64,000 nucleotides of DNA from Bacteroidota bacterium (GCA_963169645.1 CAUJCO010000009.1:1-64000); one strand, 5' to 3'; shown: positions 7,762 through 16,716, counted from the first letter of the stretch. A program made the numbers and translations. Notes: a model not told the origin generated them from the sequence alone.

Positions 7762-8178
7762 TTAATCAAAATATTGGAGAGCCAACTCGTAGCTTTTTAA
7801 TCCAAAACCAACAATAACACCTTTAGATACAGGCGAAATGAAAGAATGATGTCTGAATTCTTCGCGTGAAAAAGTATTGCTGATATGCACTTCAATTACC
7901 GGTGTTTTTATAGCACGGATGGCATCGGCAATGGCAATAGATGTGTGTGTATAGCCGGCAGCATTTAAAATAATTCCATCATACGAAAAACCAACTTCAT
8001 GTAATTTTGAAATCAACTCACCTTCTATATTACTTTGAAAATAACTTACTTCAATATTCGCATATTTCTTTTTCACAACAGCTAAAAAATCTTCGAACGT
8101 TTCTGAACCGTACACATGTGGTTCACGCTTTCCTAATAAATTTAAATTGGGTCCGTTGATGATGATAATCTTTTTCAT
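7762..8178 (-). CDS. aroQ: 3-dehydroquinate dehydratase, type II
   Basis: This enzyme converts 3-dehydroquinate to 3-dehydroshikimate in the shikimate pathway, in the cytosol. The 138-residue frame shows all family marks: GPNLNLLGKREPHVYG at the start with the catalytic Arg and Tyr on the mobile loop, NAAGYTHTS, EVHISN and the EFRHHSFISP segment with the catalytic His region. The frame extends 31 codons upstream, but those residues are not part of the family and the ATG at 8178 gives the usual length. Confidence 0.97.
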   Translation of the reverse strand: MKKIIIINGPNLNLLGKREPHVYGSETFEDFLAVVKKKYANIEVSYFQSNIEGELISKLHEVGFSYDGIILNAAGYTHTSIAIADAIRAIKTPVIEVHISNTFSREEFRHHSFISPVSKGVIVGFGLKSYELALQYFD

Positions 8179-8283
8179 AAACCAAATATAAAAATTATAC
8201 GCTAAAAGCAATGAAAAAAATAACATGTGTGCATGTTTTTTACACGAATGTTTTAAAACACTTTCCGACATTTACAACATACT

Positions 8284-9192
8284 ATGAGCAATTGGAATGT
8301 ATATATTAAAAATTTTGAGGCCTATTTAAAAATAGAAAAATCCTTGTCGCCCAATTCTGTAGATGCGTATTTGCACGATGTTGCCTTGTTGGTGCAATAT
8401 TATTCTGTAGATGGAAATATAAAACAAGCAGACGAACTGCAACTGAAAGATTTGGAAAATTTTATTGCACACTTACACGATTTGGGTTTAAGTGACAGAA
8501 GTCAGGCACGAATTATTTCCGGTTTAAAAGCGTTTTATAAATTTTTAATTTTAGAAGCATTCGTAAAAGAAGATCCAACCGTTTTATTAGAAGGTCCAAA
8601 GTTGAGCAAAAAATTACCTGACACCTTATCGTTTGACGAAATTGAAATGCTCATAGGTGCATTAGATTTAAGTAAAGATGAAAACGTACGCAATAAAGCT
8701 ATGCTGGAAACACTATACAGCAGTGGTTTGCGGGTTACAGAATTAATCAACTTGCAAATATCGCATATCTATCGCGAAGTAGAATTTATTCGCGTAATTG
8801 GAAAAGGCAATAAAGAACGTTTAGTTCCAATTGGTAGCGAAGCATTGAAACATATTGATATTTACTTAGAACATGTACGCAATAAATTGCCACAATATCC
8901 CAAATATTCAAACGTATTATTTTTAAATAGAAATGGAAAACCAATTTCGCGCGTGATGGTATTTTTAGTGATAAAAAATTTAGCAGAGAAAATTAATTTA
9001 AATAAAAATATATCACCGCATACATTCCGACATTCGTTTGCAACACATTTAATTGAAGGTGGTGCCGATTTACGTGCAGTGCAACAAATGCTCGGACACG
9101 CGTCCATCACCACTACAGAGATATATACACACTTAGACCAACAGTATTTAAAAGAATCTTTAGCATTACATCATCCAAGATTTAAAAATTGA
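8284..9192 (+). CDS. xerD: Site-specific tyrosine recombinase XerD
   Basis: The 302-residue protein has the N-terminal SAM-like DNA-binding domain (about 5-90) and the tyrosine recombinase catalytic domain with Arg150 (SSGLRVTEL), Lys174 (GKGNKERLVP), His246 and Arg249 (HTFRHSFATHL), His272 (GHASITTTEIYTH) and nucleophile Tyr281. Length and motifs are those of the chromosomal XerD that resolves dimers at dif. It is transcribed divergently from aroQ with housekeeping neighbours, so it is unlikely to belong to the mobile element at the left edge. Confidence 0.95.
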   Translation: MSNWNVYIKNFEAYLKIEKSLSPNSVDAYLHDVALLVQYYSVDGNIKQADELQLKDLENFIAHLHDLGLSDRSQARIISGLKAFYKFLILEAFVKEDPTVLLEGPKLSKKLPDTLSFDEIEMLIGALDLSKDENVRNKAMLETLYSSGLRVTELINLQISHIYREVEFIRVIGKGNKERLVPIGSEALKHIDIYLEHVRNKLPQYPKYSNVLFLNRNGKPISRVMVFLVIKNLAEKINLNKNISPHTFRHSFATHLIEGGADLRAVQQMLGHASITTTEIYTHLDQQYLKESLALHHPRFKN

Positions 9193-9205
9193 AATACGCT
9201 TCAAT

Positions 9206-9271
9206 CGGACTTTATTTTTTGCAAAAAAAAACGTATTTTAAAAAACATTTAAAAAATTAAAATAAAGTCCG
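9206..9271. repeat. Perfect 13-bp inverted repeat in front of yitT-like gene
   Basis: CGGACTTTATTTT (9206-9218) and AAAATAAAGTCCG (9259-9271) are exact reverse complements separated by 40 AT-rich bases. The right arm ends three bases before the ATG at 9275, so in mRNA it would cover the translation start region. It begins 14 bases after the xerD stop. It could be a regulator site, a long-loop hairpin controlling translation, or a weak terminator. Confidence 0.7.
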
Positions 9272-9274
9272 TTT

Positions 9275-10228
9275 ATGTTCGATGCTATTAAAAATATTGT
9301 AAGTCTGCAATTTCTATCTTCCAAGAATCCGGAAACAAAAGAAAAAGGAATTAAAAAATTAATTACGCTAAAGCGATATGTAAAAGATTATTTCTTTATC
9401 GTTGCCGGTATTTTTTCTGCCGGTTTTGGATTGCGTGGTTTTTTAATGCCCAATGATTTTATTGATGGCGGTGCTGTTGGTATTTCTTTATTAACAAATG
9501 AAATAACGAGCCTTCCGGTTCCGTTGCTCATCGTATTAATAAATATTCCTTTTATTATTTTAGGAATACGTGTTATCAACCTAACATTTTCTATTAAAAC
9601 AGCGTTAGCTATTTTGGCTCTTTCCATTTTAGTTGCGTACTTTCCGTTTCCACATATTACAGAAGATAAATTGTTAGTTGCCATTTTTGGTGGATTCTTT
9701 TTGGGTGCCGGTATTGGTTTGGCAATTCGTGGTGGTTCGGTAATTGATGGCACAGAAATTTTAGCCATATTTTTAAGTAGAAAATATAGTGTTGGAATTG
9801 GCGATATTATTATTGTTATAAACGTAATTATTTTCTCATTTGCAGCTTATCTCCTTTCTATTGAAACTGCGATGTATGCTATGCTAACGTATATTTCGGC
9901 ATCTAAAACTGTTGATTTCTTAGTGGATGGTATTGAAGAATATTTTGGTGTTACTATTATTTCAGAAAATTCTACAGAAATACAAGAAATGATTAAAGAA
10001 GTAATGCAGCGTGGTTTCACGGTGTATATACAAAAAAAAGGAATTGGTAAAAAAGGCGAACGCCTTATTGATGCAGAAGTTACTTACACGGTAATTACAC
10101 GTTTAGAATTAGGCAAACTACAATCTGAAATTGAAAAGATTGATACGGATGCATTTGTTGTAATACAAAGTGTAAAAGATATTAAAGGCGGAATGGTTAA
10201 AAAACGTCCATTAGATCATCATGCATAA
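9275..10228 (+). CDS. YitT family membrane protein (DUF161/DUF2179)
   Basis: The 317-residue protein has five or six membrane helices from about residue 38 to 220, with the family segments GLRGFLMPNDFIDGGAVGISLL, GAGIGLAIRGGSVIDGTEILAIFL and SASKTVDFLVDGIEEY, followed by a soluble C-terminal DUF2179 domain (about 225-305). The YitT family is thought to contain transporters; the substrate is not known. It may be read with xerD, though the inverted repeat between them suggests its own control. Confidence 0.93.
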   Translation: MFDAIKNIVSLQFLSSKNPETKEKGIKKLITLKRYVKDYFFIVAGIFSAGFGLRGFLMPNDFIDGGAVGISLLTNEITSLPVPLLIVLINIPFIILGIRVINLTFSIKTALAILALSILVAYFPFPHITEDKLLVAIFGGFFLGAGIGLAIRGGSVIDGTEILAIFLSRKYSVGIGDIIIVINVIIFSFAAYLLSIETAMYAMLTYISASKTVDFLVDGIEEYFGVTIISENSTEIQEMIKEVMQRGFTVYIQKKGIGKKGERLIDAEVTYTVITRLELGKLQSEIEKIDTDAFVVIQSVKDIKGGMVKKRPLDHHA

Positions 10229-10250
10229 TTATATTAAACCAACACTCAAA

Positions 10251-11153
10251 TTATGGTCGAGTCATTTTGGCATGCGAATAATTATAAAGTTGATAGCCGA
10301 TTAATTGAATACCGGATTTGCCCGCATACGTTGCCGCATTATTGGCATTATTAATAAAATTATAAGCATCCACAAATTCATGTGTAGTAAAATAAGCTCC
10401 GGAAAAAGTAGGATTTTCTGCACTAAAAATTATGGCCACTTTTAGCACTTTTCCTTGTGCAATTGCTTTTTGACCTAAAATATCCAATCTGGGTTGCACA
10501 TAACTAAACGATAAATTTTGTTGGTAATCGTGTAGTAATAATCTATCAACTACCAACACAATACTATCCGCAATTTGTGCTTCACGTATTGGATTAGATG
10601 GTGCACCCGAAGAATCTTGCAACCAACCTATATATTGCTCTGTTGGTACAATAGGTGTTTGCGTGTTGCCCCAATTTTTCATGAGTTGTAACTGCGTAAA
10701 TGAATACGTAAACGTATGATCGCCGTTCCAAAATTCTCGTTCTAAATTTGACCAATTAAATCGTTCTAAGGTATCGCTTCTTGAATTGTTATAATTGTGT
10801 ACATACGTTGTAAAATCTACTGCTTTGCCGCGAGTTGCGTTCACTTCTTTTATGCCATATCCTGTTTTTGCTCTTAAAATAAAAGCTGCTAAAACCGGAT
10901 AATTAGAAGTTTTGGGAAGAATATTTCCTAAACCATACAATGTAAGTGCATTGATTTGTTGCTTTTTTGACCATCGTAAAAGTGTATTTTCTTTTGCTGT
11001 ATCACCTAAAATAGTATCAAATTTATTGACATACAAACCACGATAAGCCGGATATCTTTTTATTGGATTGGTTCCAATTGGAATACAAGCAACTGCGAAT
11101 AAAGAAATAAATACAATAGAAATTAAAGCACGCATAAATTGGTTTTTATGCAT
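10251..11153 (-). CDS. Putative lipoprotein of unknown function
   Basis: The product (300 residues, or 294 from a second ATG at 11135) begins with a hydrophobic signal and lipobox FAVAC. The rest contains alternating predicted strands and helices, for example LRWSKKQQINALTLYGLGNIL and VLKVAIIFSAENPTFSGAYFTTHEFVDAY, which recalls a TIM-barrel layout such as chitinase-like or glycoside hydrolase proteins. No catalytic DxE motif is evident, so no function is assigned. It is the last gene of the minus-strand run that starts at trxA. Confidence 0.65.
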   Translation of the reverse strand: MHKNQFMRALISIVFISLFAVACIPIGTNPIKRYPAYRGLYVNKFDTILGDTAKENTLLRWSKKQQINALTLYGLGNILPKTSNYPVLAAFILRAKTGYGIKEVNATRGKAVDFTTYVHNYNNSRSDTLERFNWSNLEREFWNGDHTFTYSFTQLQLMKNWGNTQTPIVPTEQYIGWLQDSSGAPSNPIREAQIADSIVLVVDRLLLHDYQQNLSFSYVQPRLDILGQKAIAQGKVLKVAIIFSAENPTFSGAYFTTHEFVDAYNFINNANNAATYAGKSGIQLIGYQLYNYSHAKMTRP

Positions 11154-11190
11154 TAAAATTATACAAAATAAAAAACAAATGGAATATATT

Positions 11191-11958
11191 TTAATCGAGC
11201 AAAATTTGTTTCAACTTTTCTGTAAATTCTAACGGATTATCGGCGTGCACCCAATGTCCTGCATTTTTAATTTCAATTAATTTATTTTTTGGAAAATATT
11301 TATCGCATGCATCAAAATTATCTGGATTGATATAGTTGGAGTTTTCTCCTTTTATAAAATATGTGTTACCTAAAAATGCCATTTCTATTTTTGGAAAATC
11401 CATCAACAACCGATAATTATTTATCAATGAAATGAAATTACATTTCCAAATAAATTGCCCATTTTCATCTCTGCTCAAATTTTTTAAAATAAATTGACGT
11501 ACACCAAAATCTCGGATTCTATTTTGCAAATACAAATCTATTTCATCGCGTTTGGTTGCTATTTTTAATGGAGCTTCAGCCATTGCAAATAAAATATCTT
11601 CATGTCCGCCATCGTAAAATGTGGGTGCAATATCTACCACAATCAACTTTTCTATTAATTCCGGTTGGGTTAATGCTAACACCATTGCAACTTTTCCTCC
11701 CATAGAATGGCCGATGATATGGCATTTTGAAATATGTTGTTGAGCACAAAATTCAATCATATCATTTGCCAATAAACCATAATTAATTTCATCGGTGTGC
11801 GGCGAACGACCGTGATTGCGTTGGTCAACAATGTACACTTGATGATTTTCTGCAAGTTGTTTGGCAATAGTATGCCAATTATCCAAAGAACCTAACAAGC
11901 CATGTAAGATAATAAGATGGTTTCCGGAGTCGCCTAATTTTTTATAGTTTAATTGCAT
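11191..11958 (-). CDS. Alpha/beta hydrolase, YbfF-like esterase
   Basis: The 255-residue cytosolic protein has the alpha/beta hydrolase core: oxyanion region HGLLGSLDNW, the DQRNHGRS loop, the nucleophile elbow GHSMGG (Ser85) and the catalytic His in NAGHWVHADNP near the end. This pattern is that of the YbfF acyl-CoA/ester hydrolase group. The physiological substrate is not known. It is 18 bases downstream of an unknown 149-residue gene, in the same direction. Confidence 0.92.
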   Translation of the reverse strand: MQLNYKKLGDSGNHLIILHGLLGSLDNWHTIAKQLAENHQVYIVDQRNHGRSPHTDEINYGLLANDMIEFCAQQHISKCHIIGHSMGGKVAMVLALTQPELIEKLIVVDIAPTFYDGGHEDILFAMAEAPLKIATKRDEIDLYLQNRIRDFGVRQFILKNLSRDENGQFIWKCNFISLINNYRLLMDFPKIEMAFLGNTYFIKGENSNYINPDNFDACDKYFPKNKLIEIKNAGHWVHADNPLEFTEKLKQILLD

Positions 11959-11976
11959 GATGAATACGGCAAAGGT

Positions 11977-12426
11977 CTATTTATCATTAATATGTTTTTC
12001 CAAATAAGAAGTATCCATTCTTGAGAAAGCATTTAAACAATCTAACGCATCTTGTAAAGATTGTTCATCTTTAAAAAATATAGCATTTTGAATTTTTTCT
12101 TTTTCTCCAAACAAGCCAAAGAAAAATTTCTCAATCACTCGTTCTTGATAAGAATACGACAATGAAAAAATCATTTCTTTCGGAAACTGACCTTCATTGT
12201 CTTCAACAAAATAAAACTCAACACTATAATTGTATTCTAAGTTGGCTTCATCAAAATAAGTAACCAAAAAATAAGGACCGAAATAATCTTCATTTGTAAG
12301 GCACAATTGGTATTGTGCTTTCCAATCAATGGTATTAAAAACATCATGAATTTGCGAAGCATTCAAATTTTTATGCACTTTTTCTTGTCCATCAATTTCC
12401 AATGTAACATCCATTTTTCGAATCAT
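11977..12426 (-). CDS. Conserved-looking protein of unknown function
   Basis: This 149-residue frame (or 145 from Met5) has no signal peptide or membrane helix. It is acidic and rich in aromatic residues, with a central NYSVEFYFVEDNEGQFPKEM stretch that suggests a mixed alpha/beta fold. No family was recognised. It lies one base after the DUF58 gene stop and 18 bases before the hydrolase gene, so it is probably in the same operon. Good codon use and tight spacing argue that it is real. Confidence 0.7.
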   Translation of the reverse strand: MIRKMDVTLEIDGQEKVHKNLNASQIHDVFNTIDWKAQYQLCLTNEDYFGPYFLVTYFDEANLEYNYSVEFYFVEDNEGQFPKEMIFSLSYSYQERVIEKFFFGLFGEKEKIQNAIFFKDEQSLQDALDCLNAFSRMDTSYLEKHINDK

Positions 12427-12427
12427 A

Positions 12428-13342
12428 TCAAATCATTTTATTTCGTTTCACTAAATACGCTGATAAAATGGGATAATATCCATCTTGAATAGCTGCTTCA
12501 ACAAAATCAATTTTATATTGTGCACATTTCAATTTAAGTTTCATTTTTCGCTCATTCATTTTTTGTATATACACATCTTTCACTTGATTCGGTTGCAACT
12601 TCAAGGCTTCTCCGGTTTCTAAATCTATAAATTGATATGGTCTGTTTTCAAATTCAAAATCCAATTCCAACGATTTATCAAGAACATGAAATAAAACCAC
12701 TTCATGTTTATTGTGTTTTAGATGTTGTAGTGCTAAAAAAAGTTCATTTTCATTAGCGCCATCCAACATATCACTAAAAATGATAACCATAGATCGTTTA
12801 TGAATCGAATCTGCAATTTGATGTAAACATTTTACGGCATTGGTATTTTTCTGCGTTGATGTTTGTTGCCAAGTTTTATAAAGCTCATTCATCAATAATT
12901 GATGGTGTAATGCAGTAGTTTTGGCAGTGGTTTGTGTGCGAATTTCGCTGTCAAAAATAGTTAATCCAACGGCGTCGCGTTGTTTTTTTAGCAAATACAT
13001 CAATGCCGCTGCGGACACGCAAGAGAATTCTATCTTATTTAAAGTGGATTGTTTTTTTTCTTCAGGGAAATACATCGAAGAAGATGCGTCAATCACAATT
13101 TGACAACGCAAGTTGGTTTCTTCTTCAAATTTTTTGGTGTATAATTTTTCGGTTCGGGCAAATACTTTCCAATCAATATCTTTAATGGAATCGCCGGTAT
13201 TGTGCAAGCGATGCTCGGCAAACTCTACCGAAAAGCCGTGATACGGACTTTTATGCAATCCAATAATAAAACCTTCCACTACTTGTCGTGCCAATATTTC
13301 TAATTGGTCGAGTTGAAAAAAATCTTGATGTTGAATTTGCAT
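12428..13342 (-). CDS. DUF58 domain protein (vWA-like)
   Basis: The product, 304 residues from the ATG at 13342, matches DUF58: ARQVVEGFIIGLHKSPYHGFSVEFAEHR, then GDSIKDIDWKVFARTEKLYTKKFEEETNL and a von Willebrand A-like part with the metal site motif DASSSM. The frame can be extended 14 codons upstream, but family proteins begin near this Met. DUF58 proteins usually sit beside a MoxR AAA ATPase and aerotolerance (Bat) genes; here the gene stands between trxA and an unknown gene, with no MoxR in the window. No membrane helix is seen. Confidence 0.9.
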   Translation of the reverse strand: MQIQHQDFFQLDQLEILARQVVEGFIIGLHKSPYHGFSVEFAEHRLHNTGDSIKDIDWKVFARTEKLYTKKFEEETNLRCQIVIDASSSMYFPEEKKQSTLNKIEFSCVSAAALMYLLKKQRDAVGLTIFDSEIRTQTTAKTTALHHQLLMNELYKTWQQTSTQKNTNAVKCLHQIADSIHKRSMVIIFSDMLDGANENELFLALQHLKHNKHEVVLFHVLDKSLELDFEFENRPYQFIDLETGEALKLQPNQVKDVYIQKMNERKMKLKLKCAQYKIDFVEAAIQDGYYPILSAYLVKRNKMI

Positions 13343-13410
13343 GCTTAAAATTAAAAATGGTTGACCGAAATTGTATTCGCTCAACCATTAAAAATAGTGA
13401 ATAAATTGTA

Positions 13411-13731
13411 TTATGCTAAATGAGCATCTAATTTCTTTTTCAAATCAGCTTTGGAAGCTACACCGACATGTTTATCAACGATTTCTCCATTTTTGAAAAA
13501 CAATAAAGTGGGAATGCTCATGATTCCGTATTGTGCTGCAATTTCTCTATTGTCGTCAACATTTAATTTACCGATGGTAGCTTTTCCTTCGTAGTCTTTC
13601 GATAAATCTTCCACGACCGGTCCGATTAATCGGCAAGGTCCACACCATTCTGCCCAAAAATCAACTAAGGCAACGCCTTGATTATTTATCACTTTTTCTT
13701 GAAAGTTGTCGTTTGTGAATTCTAATGCCAT
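13411..13731 (-). CDS. trxA: Thioredoxin
   Basis: The 106-residue protein is a complete thioredoxin with the redox centre WCGPC at 29-33, preceded by VDFWAE, and the cis-proline segment SIPTLLFFKNGE. It reduces protein disulfides in the cytosol with electrons from thioredoxin reductase. It lies upstream of the DUF58 gene in the same direction and may share its transcript. No signal peptide. Confidence 0.97.
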   Translation of the reverse strand: MALEFTNDNFQEKVINNQGVALVDFWAEWCGPCRLIGPVVEDLSKDYEGKATIGKLNVDDNREIAAQYGIMSIPTLLFFKNGEIVDKHVGVASKADLKKKLDAHLA

Positions 13732-13857
13732 AACTTAGTATTTTTATTTTTTATAACAATATTTTATCTATTGAGTTCAAAAATAGAAAAAACTGTGTAC
13801 ATTTTTTATAAGATTTATTGATGTGTTCATAAGTAATGTTTATAGTTACCTATATGC

Positions 13858-14157
13858 TTATCTAAAAATAATTTCTTGGATGAGTTGTTCTTGTAATCGC
13901 TCGTTTAAATTAGATTTTATTTTCTCTCTTGCCATGAATAATTCTTGTTTTAATACGGAAGAAGGTATGTACACAAATAATTTGCCTTGCTTGTAAAATA
14001 TTTTAGAAGTTTGGTTAGCAATATAGGTTCCCATAAGTTCATGCCAATATTTTCGAACTTTCATTTCGTCCATTTTTCCGCCGATACGCATTTCTTTTAT
14101 CATATCGTCGAGTACCTCTTTTAAAGGAATAAATCTACTATTACGCTGATTCGCCAA
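13858..14157 (-). CDS. DUF721 (DciA-like) protein
   Basis: The 99-residue protein matches the DUF721 family, whose studied member DciA loads the replicative helicase in bacteria lacking DnaC. It has the conserved pattern of an N-terminal helix, the WHELMGTYIANQTSKIFYKQGKLFVYIPSSVLKQEL core and a charged C-terminal helix (KIKSNLNERL). It overlaps the recF stop by 17 bases, a coupling typical for recF and DUF721 genes and consistent with a replication role. Confidence 0.87.
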   Translation of the reverse strand: MANQRNSRFIPLKEVLDDMIKEMRIGGKMDEMKVRKYWHELMGTYIANQTSKIFYKQGKLFVYIPSSVLKQELFMAREKIKSNLNERLQEQLIQEIIFR

Positions 14158-15250
14158 GTTGTATAATATTATATTGTGTGATAGAATGTGTATTTATAAT
14201 ATCTTGTATTCTTTTGATGTCTGTATCTGAAATAAAAACCTGCCCAATGCTATTTTCATGTATTAATTGAAAAATTTTGGCAATTCGTTCCGTATCTAAT
14301 TTATCAAAAATATCATCCAAAAGCAACAAAGGTTGAATTTGTTTTTCAGATTGAATGATTTGATATTGTGCCAATTTCAACGATAATAAAAATGTTTTTT
14401 GTTGACCTTGAGAGCCTGTTTTGCGAATTGGAAACTGATTTAACTCAAACACTAAATCATCGGTATGAATGCCTTTTGTCGTTCGTTGTGCTTGTCTATC
14501 TTGATTTTCATTATTTCGTAATAAAATTTCAAAATCATTGTCGTTTAAATCTGATTCGTATCGTATTTGCACTTGTTCATTACCATTAAAAATTCGATGA
14601 TACACTTCATGAAAAATAGGAATAAAACGATGTATAAATTGTTTACGAGCATTAAAAACAAAATTTCCGGCTTGCACCAACTGTTGATTATAAATTTCCA
14701 ACAATGATGAATCATAATTTCGGTGTTCAAAACAAGATTTTAAATAGGCATTTCGTTGCGTAATAATTTTGTTGTACAACATCAACTGTTGCAAATATGG
14801 TGCTGAGAACTGAGAAATTGTTGCATCCAAAAATTTCCTTCTAAGCTCACTTGTCCCGATAATGAATTGGTTGTCATCCGGTGTGATGATAACACAAGGA
14901 AATTGACCTACAAAATCAGTCAACCTTTCAATTTTTGCATTATTTAATAAAATTTCTTTCTTTTCTTGCTTTAAGTATTTCACTTCAACCAATTGATTAT
15001 CTGATTGTAAAGTGAGATTTGTTTCAATTCTAAAAAAAACACTATCAAAATTCGTAGCTAAAATATCGGAAGAAGTGAGATAACTTTTTGTAAAACAAGT
15101 ATAGTAAATAGCATCCAAAAGGGTGGTTTTGCCAATGCCATTTTTCCCAACAATAAAATTCAACTTATCACCAAAAACAAAATGTTGGAAAGTATAATTC
15201 TTATAATTTGTCAGCTTTAATTGTTGAACTTGTAAAGTTTGTATCGGCAT
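14141..15250 (-). CDS. recF: DNA replication and repair protein RecF
   Basis: The 369-residue SMC-like ATPase shows the Walker A GKNGIGKT (35-42), the ABC signature region GSQGQQKTFLLSLKLAQ and Walker B PLLLLDDIFDKLD. RecF acts with RecO and RecR to load RecA at single-strand gaps. Length is normal. It is followed by a coupled DUF721 gene. The neighbours dnaA, dnaN and gyrB that accompany recF in many bacteria are absent, as is usual in Bacteroidota. Confidence 0.96.
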   Translation of the reverse strand: MPIQTLQVQQLKLTNYKNYTFQHFVFGDKLNFIVGKNGIGKTTLLDAIYYTCFTKSYLTSSDILATNFDSVFFRIETNLTLQSDNQLVEVKYLKQEKKEILLNNAKIERLTDFVGQFPCVIITPDDNQFIIGTSELRRKFLDATISQFSAPYLQQLMLYNKIITQRNAYLKSCFEHRNYDSSLLEIYNQQLVQAGNFVFNARKQFIHRFIPIFHEVYHRIFNGNEQVQIRYESDLNDNDFEILLRNNENQDRQAQRTTKGIHTDDLVFELNQFPIRKTGSQGQQKTFLLSLKLAQYQIIQSEKQIQPLLLLDDIFDKLDTERIAKIFQLIHENSIGQVFISDTDIKRIQDIINTHSITQYNIIQLGESA

Positions 15251-15327
15251 ACCAGGTCAAATATACATCCAATCATAAAAAGTAACCGTTTCGTGGATAA
15301 ATATTTTTAAAAATTGGTATAAAATCG

Positions 15328-15335
15328 TACCTTTG
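15328..15335 (+). promoter_or_regulatory. -7 promoter element of the TPR protein gene
   Basis: TACCTTTG, followed by C, is an exact TAnnTTTG match, with a T-run (15304-15308) instead of TTTG about 19 bases upstream. A TTG codon at 15333 lies inside this box and so cannot be the translation start. The transcript would begin about 15341, leaving a short leader before the ATG at 15357. Confidence 0.65.
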
Positions 15336-15356
15336 CAAACTATTTTAAATAAAATT

Positions 15357-16061
15357 ATGGCAAAGAACAAGAATAAATCAGTAGAACCGGATATTTTAGA
15401 AGAAGGTAATGCAAAATTATCGGATGTTTTTAACAACGCAGAATATTATTTTGAACAATATAAAAATATCATACTTGGCGTAGTTGCTGCAATCGTGTTA
15501 GTAATAGGCGGAATTTGGGGTTATAAAAATTTAGTAAAAGGCCCTAAAGAAAGTAAAGCTCAAGATGCAATTGTGTATGCACAAAAATATTTTGAAATAG
15601 ACTCTATGGCTTTAGCTCTTAACGGAGATGGGCAACATTTAGGTTTTGAAGCAATTGCTAAACAATACGATGGAACTCCGGCAGGAAACAGAGCTAATTT
15701 CGGTGCCGGCGTTGCTAGTTTAAAATTAGGCAAATATGCAGAAGCTGTTAAGTTCTTAGATAAATTTTCAACAGAAGATCCCATTTTAGAAGCACGTAAA
15801 TATGGTTGCTTAGGTGATGCGTATGCAGAACAAAACCAAATGGACAAAGCAATTGAAAACTACAAAAAAGCAGCTGAAAAAGCAGATAATGAACTTACAG
15901 CACCAACTTATCTTTTCAGAGCAGCATTAGCATTAGCACAAAAAGGTAAAAACGATGATGCTTTGAAATTATTCAAACAAGTAAATGACAACTATCCTGC
16001 TACGCAAGAAGGTGCAGCAGCTGAAATGTATATAGCTAAAATGGAAGCAAAACCATTGTAA
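15357..16061 (+). CDS. Membrane-anchored tetratricopeptide repeat protein
   Basis: The 234-residue protein has a charged N-terminus, one membrane helix (about 37-58, IILGVVAAIVLVIGGIWGY) and a periplasmic part with TPR units, for example AEAVKFLDKFSTEDPILEARKYGCLGD and DKAIENYKKAAEKADN. The layout resembles the YfgM-like family of envelope chaperone partners. The start is the ATG at 15357 because upstream codons overlap the promoter. It precedes ribH by 15 bases, probably in one transcript. Confidence 0.85.
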   Translation: MAKNKNKSVEPDILEEGNAKLSDVFNNAEYYFEQYKNIILGVVAAIVLVIGGIWGYKNLVKGPKESKAQDAIVYAQKYFEIDSMALALNGDGQHLGFEAIAKQYDGTPAGNRANFGAGVASLKLGKYAEAVKFLDKFSTEDPILEARKYGCLGDAYAEQNQMDKAIENYKKAAEKADNELTAPTYLFRAALALAQKGKNDDALKLFKQVNDNYPATQEGAAAEMYIAKMEAKPL

Positions 16062-16076
16062 TAATATCGTTATAAA

Positions 16077-16553
16077 ATGGCAACCGCATTACATAATTTA
16101 TCAGAATACGACACCGACAAAGTGCCAAGTGGCGAAGGGAAAGCGTATGGTATTGTTGTTGCAGAATGGAATAAACATATTACTTTTGAACTATTAAATG
16201 GATGTATTGAAACGCTACATAAACATGGTGTTTTAAAAGAAGATATTCATATTTCTATCGTTCCCGGAACATTTGAATTGCCATTTGCAGCAAAAATGTT
16301 GGCAAAACAACACCATTTATCATCCGTTATTTGTTTAGGGTGCGTAATTAAAGGCGAAACAGACCACGATATTTATATCAATACTTCGGTTGCAAACGCT
16401 TTGCAAAACTTAAATATTGAATTTGATATTCCATTTATATTCGGCGTGTTGACACCGAACAATGAACAACAAGCACTCGATCGTGCCGGCGGAAAACATG
16501 GAAATAAAGGCGTTGAAGCTGCAGTTACTGCACTCAAAATGTGCACCATATAA
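16077..16553 (+). CDS. ribH: 6,7-dimethyl-8-ribityllumazine synthase
   Basis: RibH condenses 5-amino-6-ribitylaminouracil with dihydroxybutanone phosphate in riboflavin synthesis, as a large cytosolic oligomer. The 158-residue frame contains the substrate-binding blocks VAEWNKHIT, VPGTFELPFAAKM, LGCVIKGETDHDIYI (with the catalytic His) and FGVLTPNNEQQALDRAGG, and ends normally. No other riboflavin genes are nearby, so it is not in a rib operon. Confidence 0.97.
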   Translation: MATALHNLSEYDTDKVPSGEGKAYGIVVAEWNKHITFELLNGCIETLHKHGVLKEDIHISIVPGTFELPFAAKMLAKQHHLSSVICLGCVIKGETDHDIYINTSVANALQNLNIEFDIPFIFGVLTPNNEQQALDRAGGKHGNKGVEAAVTALKMCTI

Positions 16554-16672
16554 AACATTTATATTTTTATTATATTTTAATAAATATAACGCATAACATC
16601 TAATTCATATATTTATTATTGTTTCGTATTTATCCATCTCTTTTCGTAACTTAGCATATATAAACACGCAAC

Positions 16673-16700
16673 TACAAACAAATAAAACGATTTGTTTGTA
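16673..16700. promoter_or_regulatory. 11-bp palindrome upstream of MBL hydrolase gene
   Basis: TACAAACAAAT (16673-16683) and ATTTGTTTGTA (16690-16700) are exact reverse complements with a 6-base spacer. The site ends 16 bases before the ATG at 16717, in a 163-base AT-rich gap after ribH. Its short spacing and position suit a dimeric regulator or a hairpin near the start; it lacks the G+C of a normal terminator. Confidence 0.6.
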
Positions 16701-16716
16701 ATTATTATATACTAAC

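Noticed and set aside
8284-9192. XerD as integrase of the element at the left edge
   Set aside because: Length, motifs and neighbours are those of the chromosomal XerD; it is on the other side of the tRNA.
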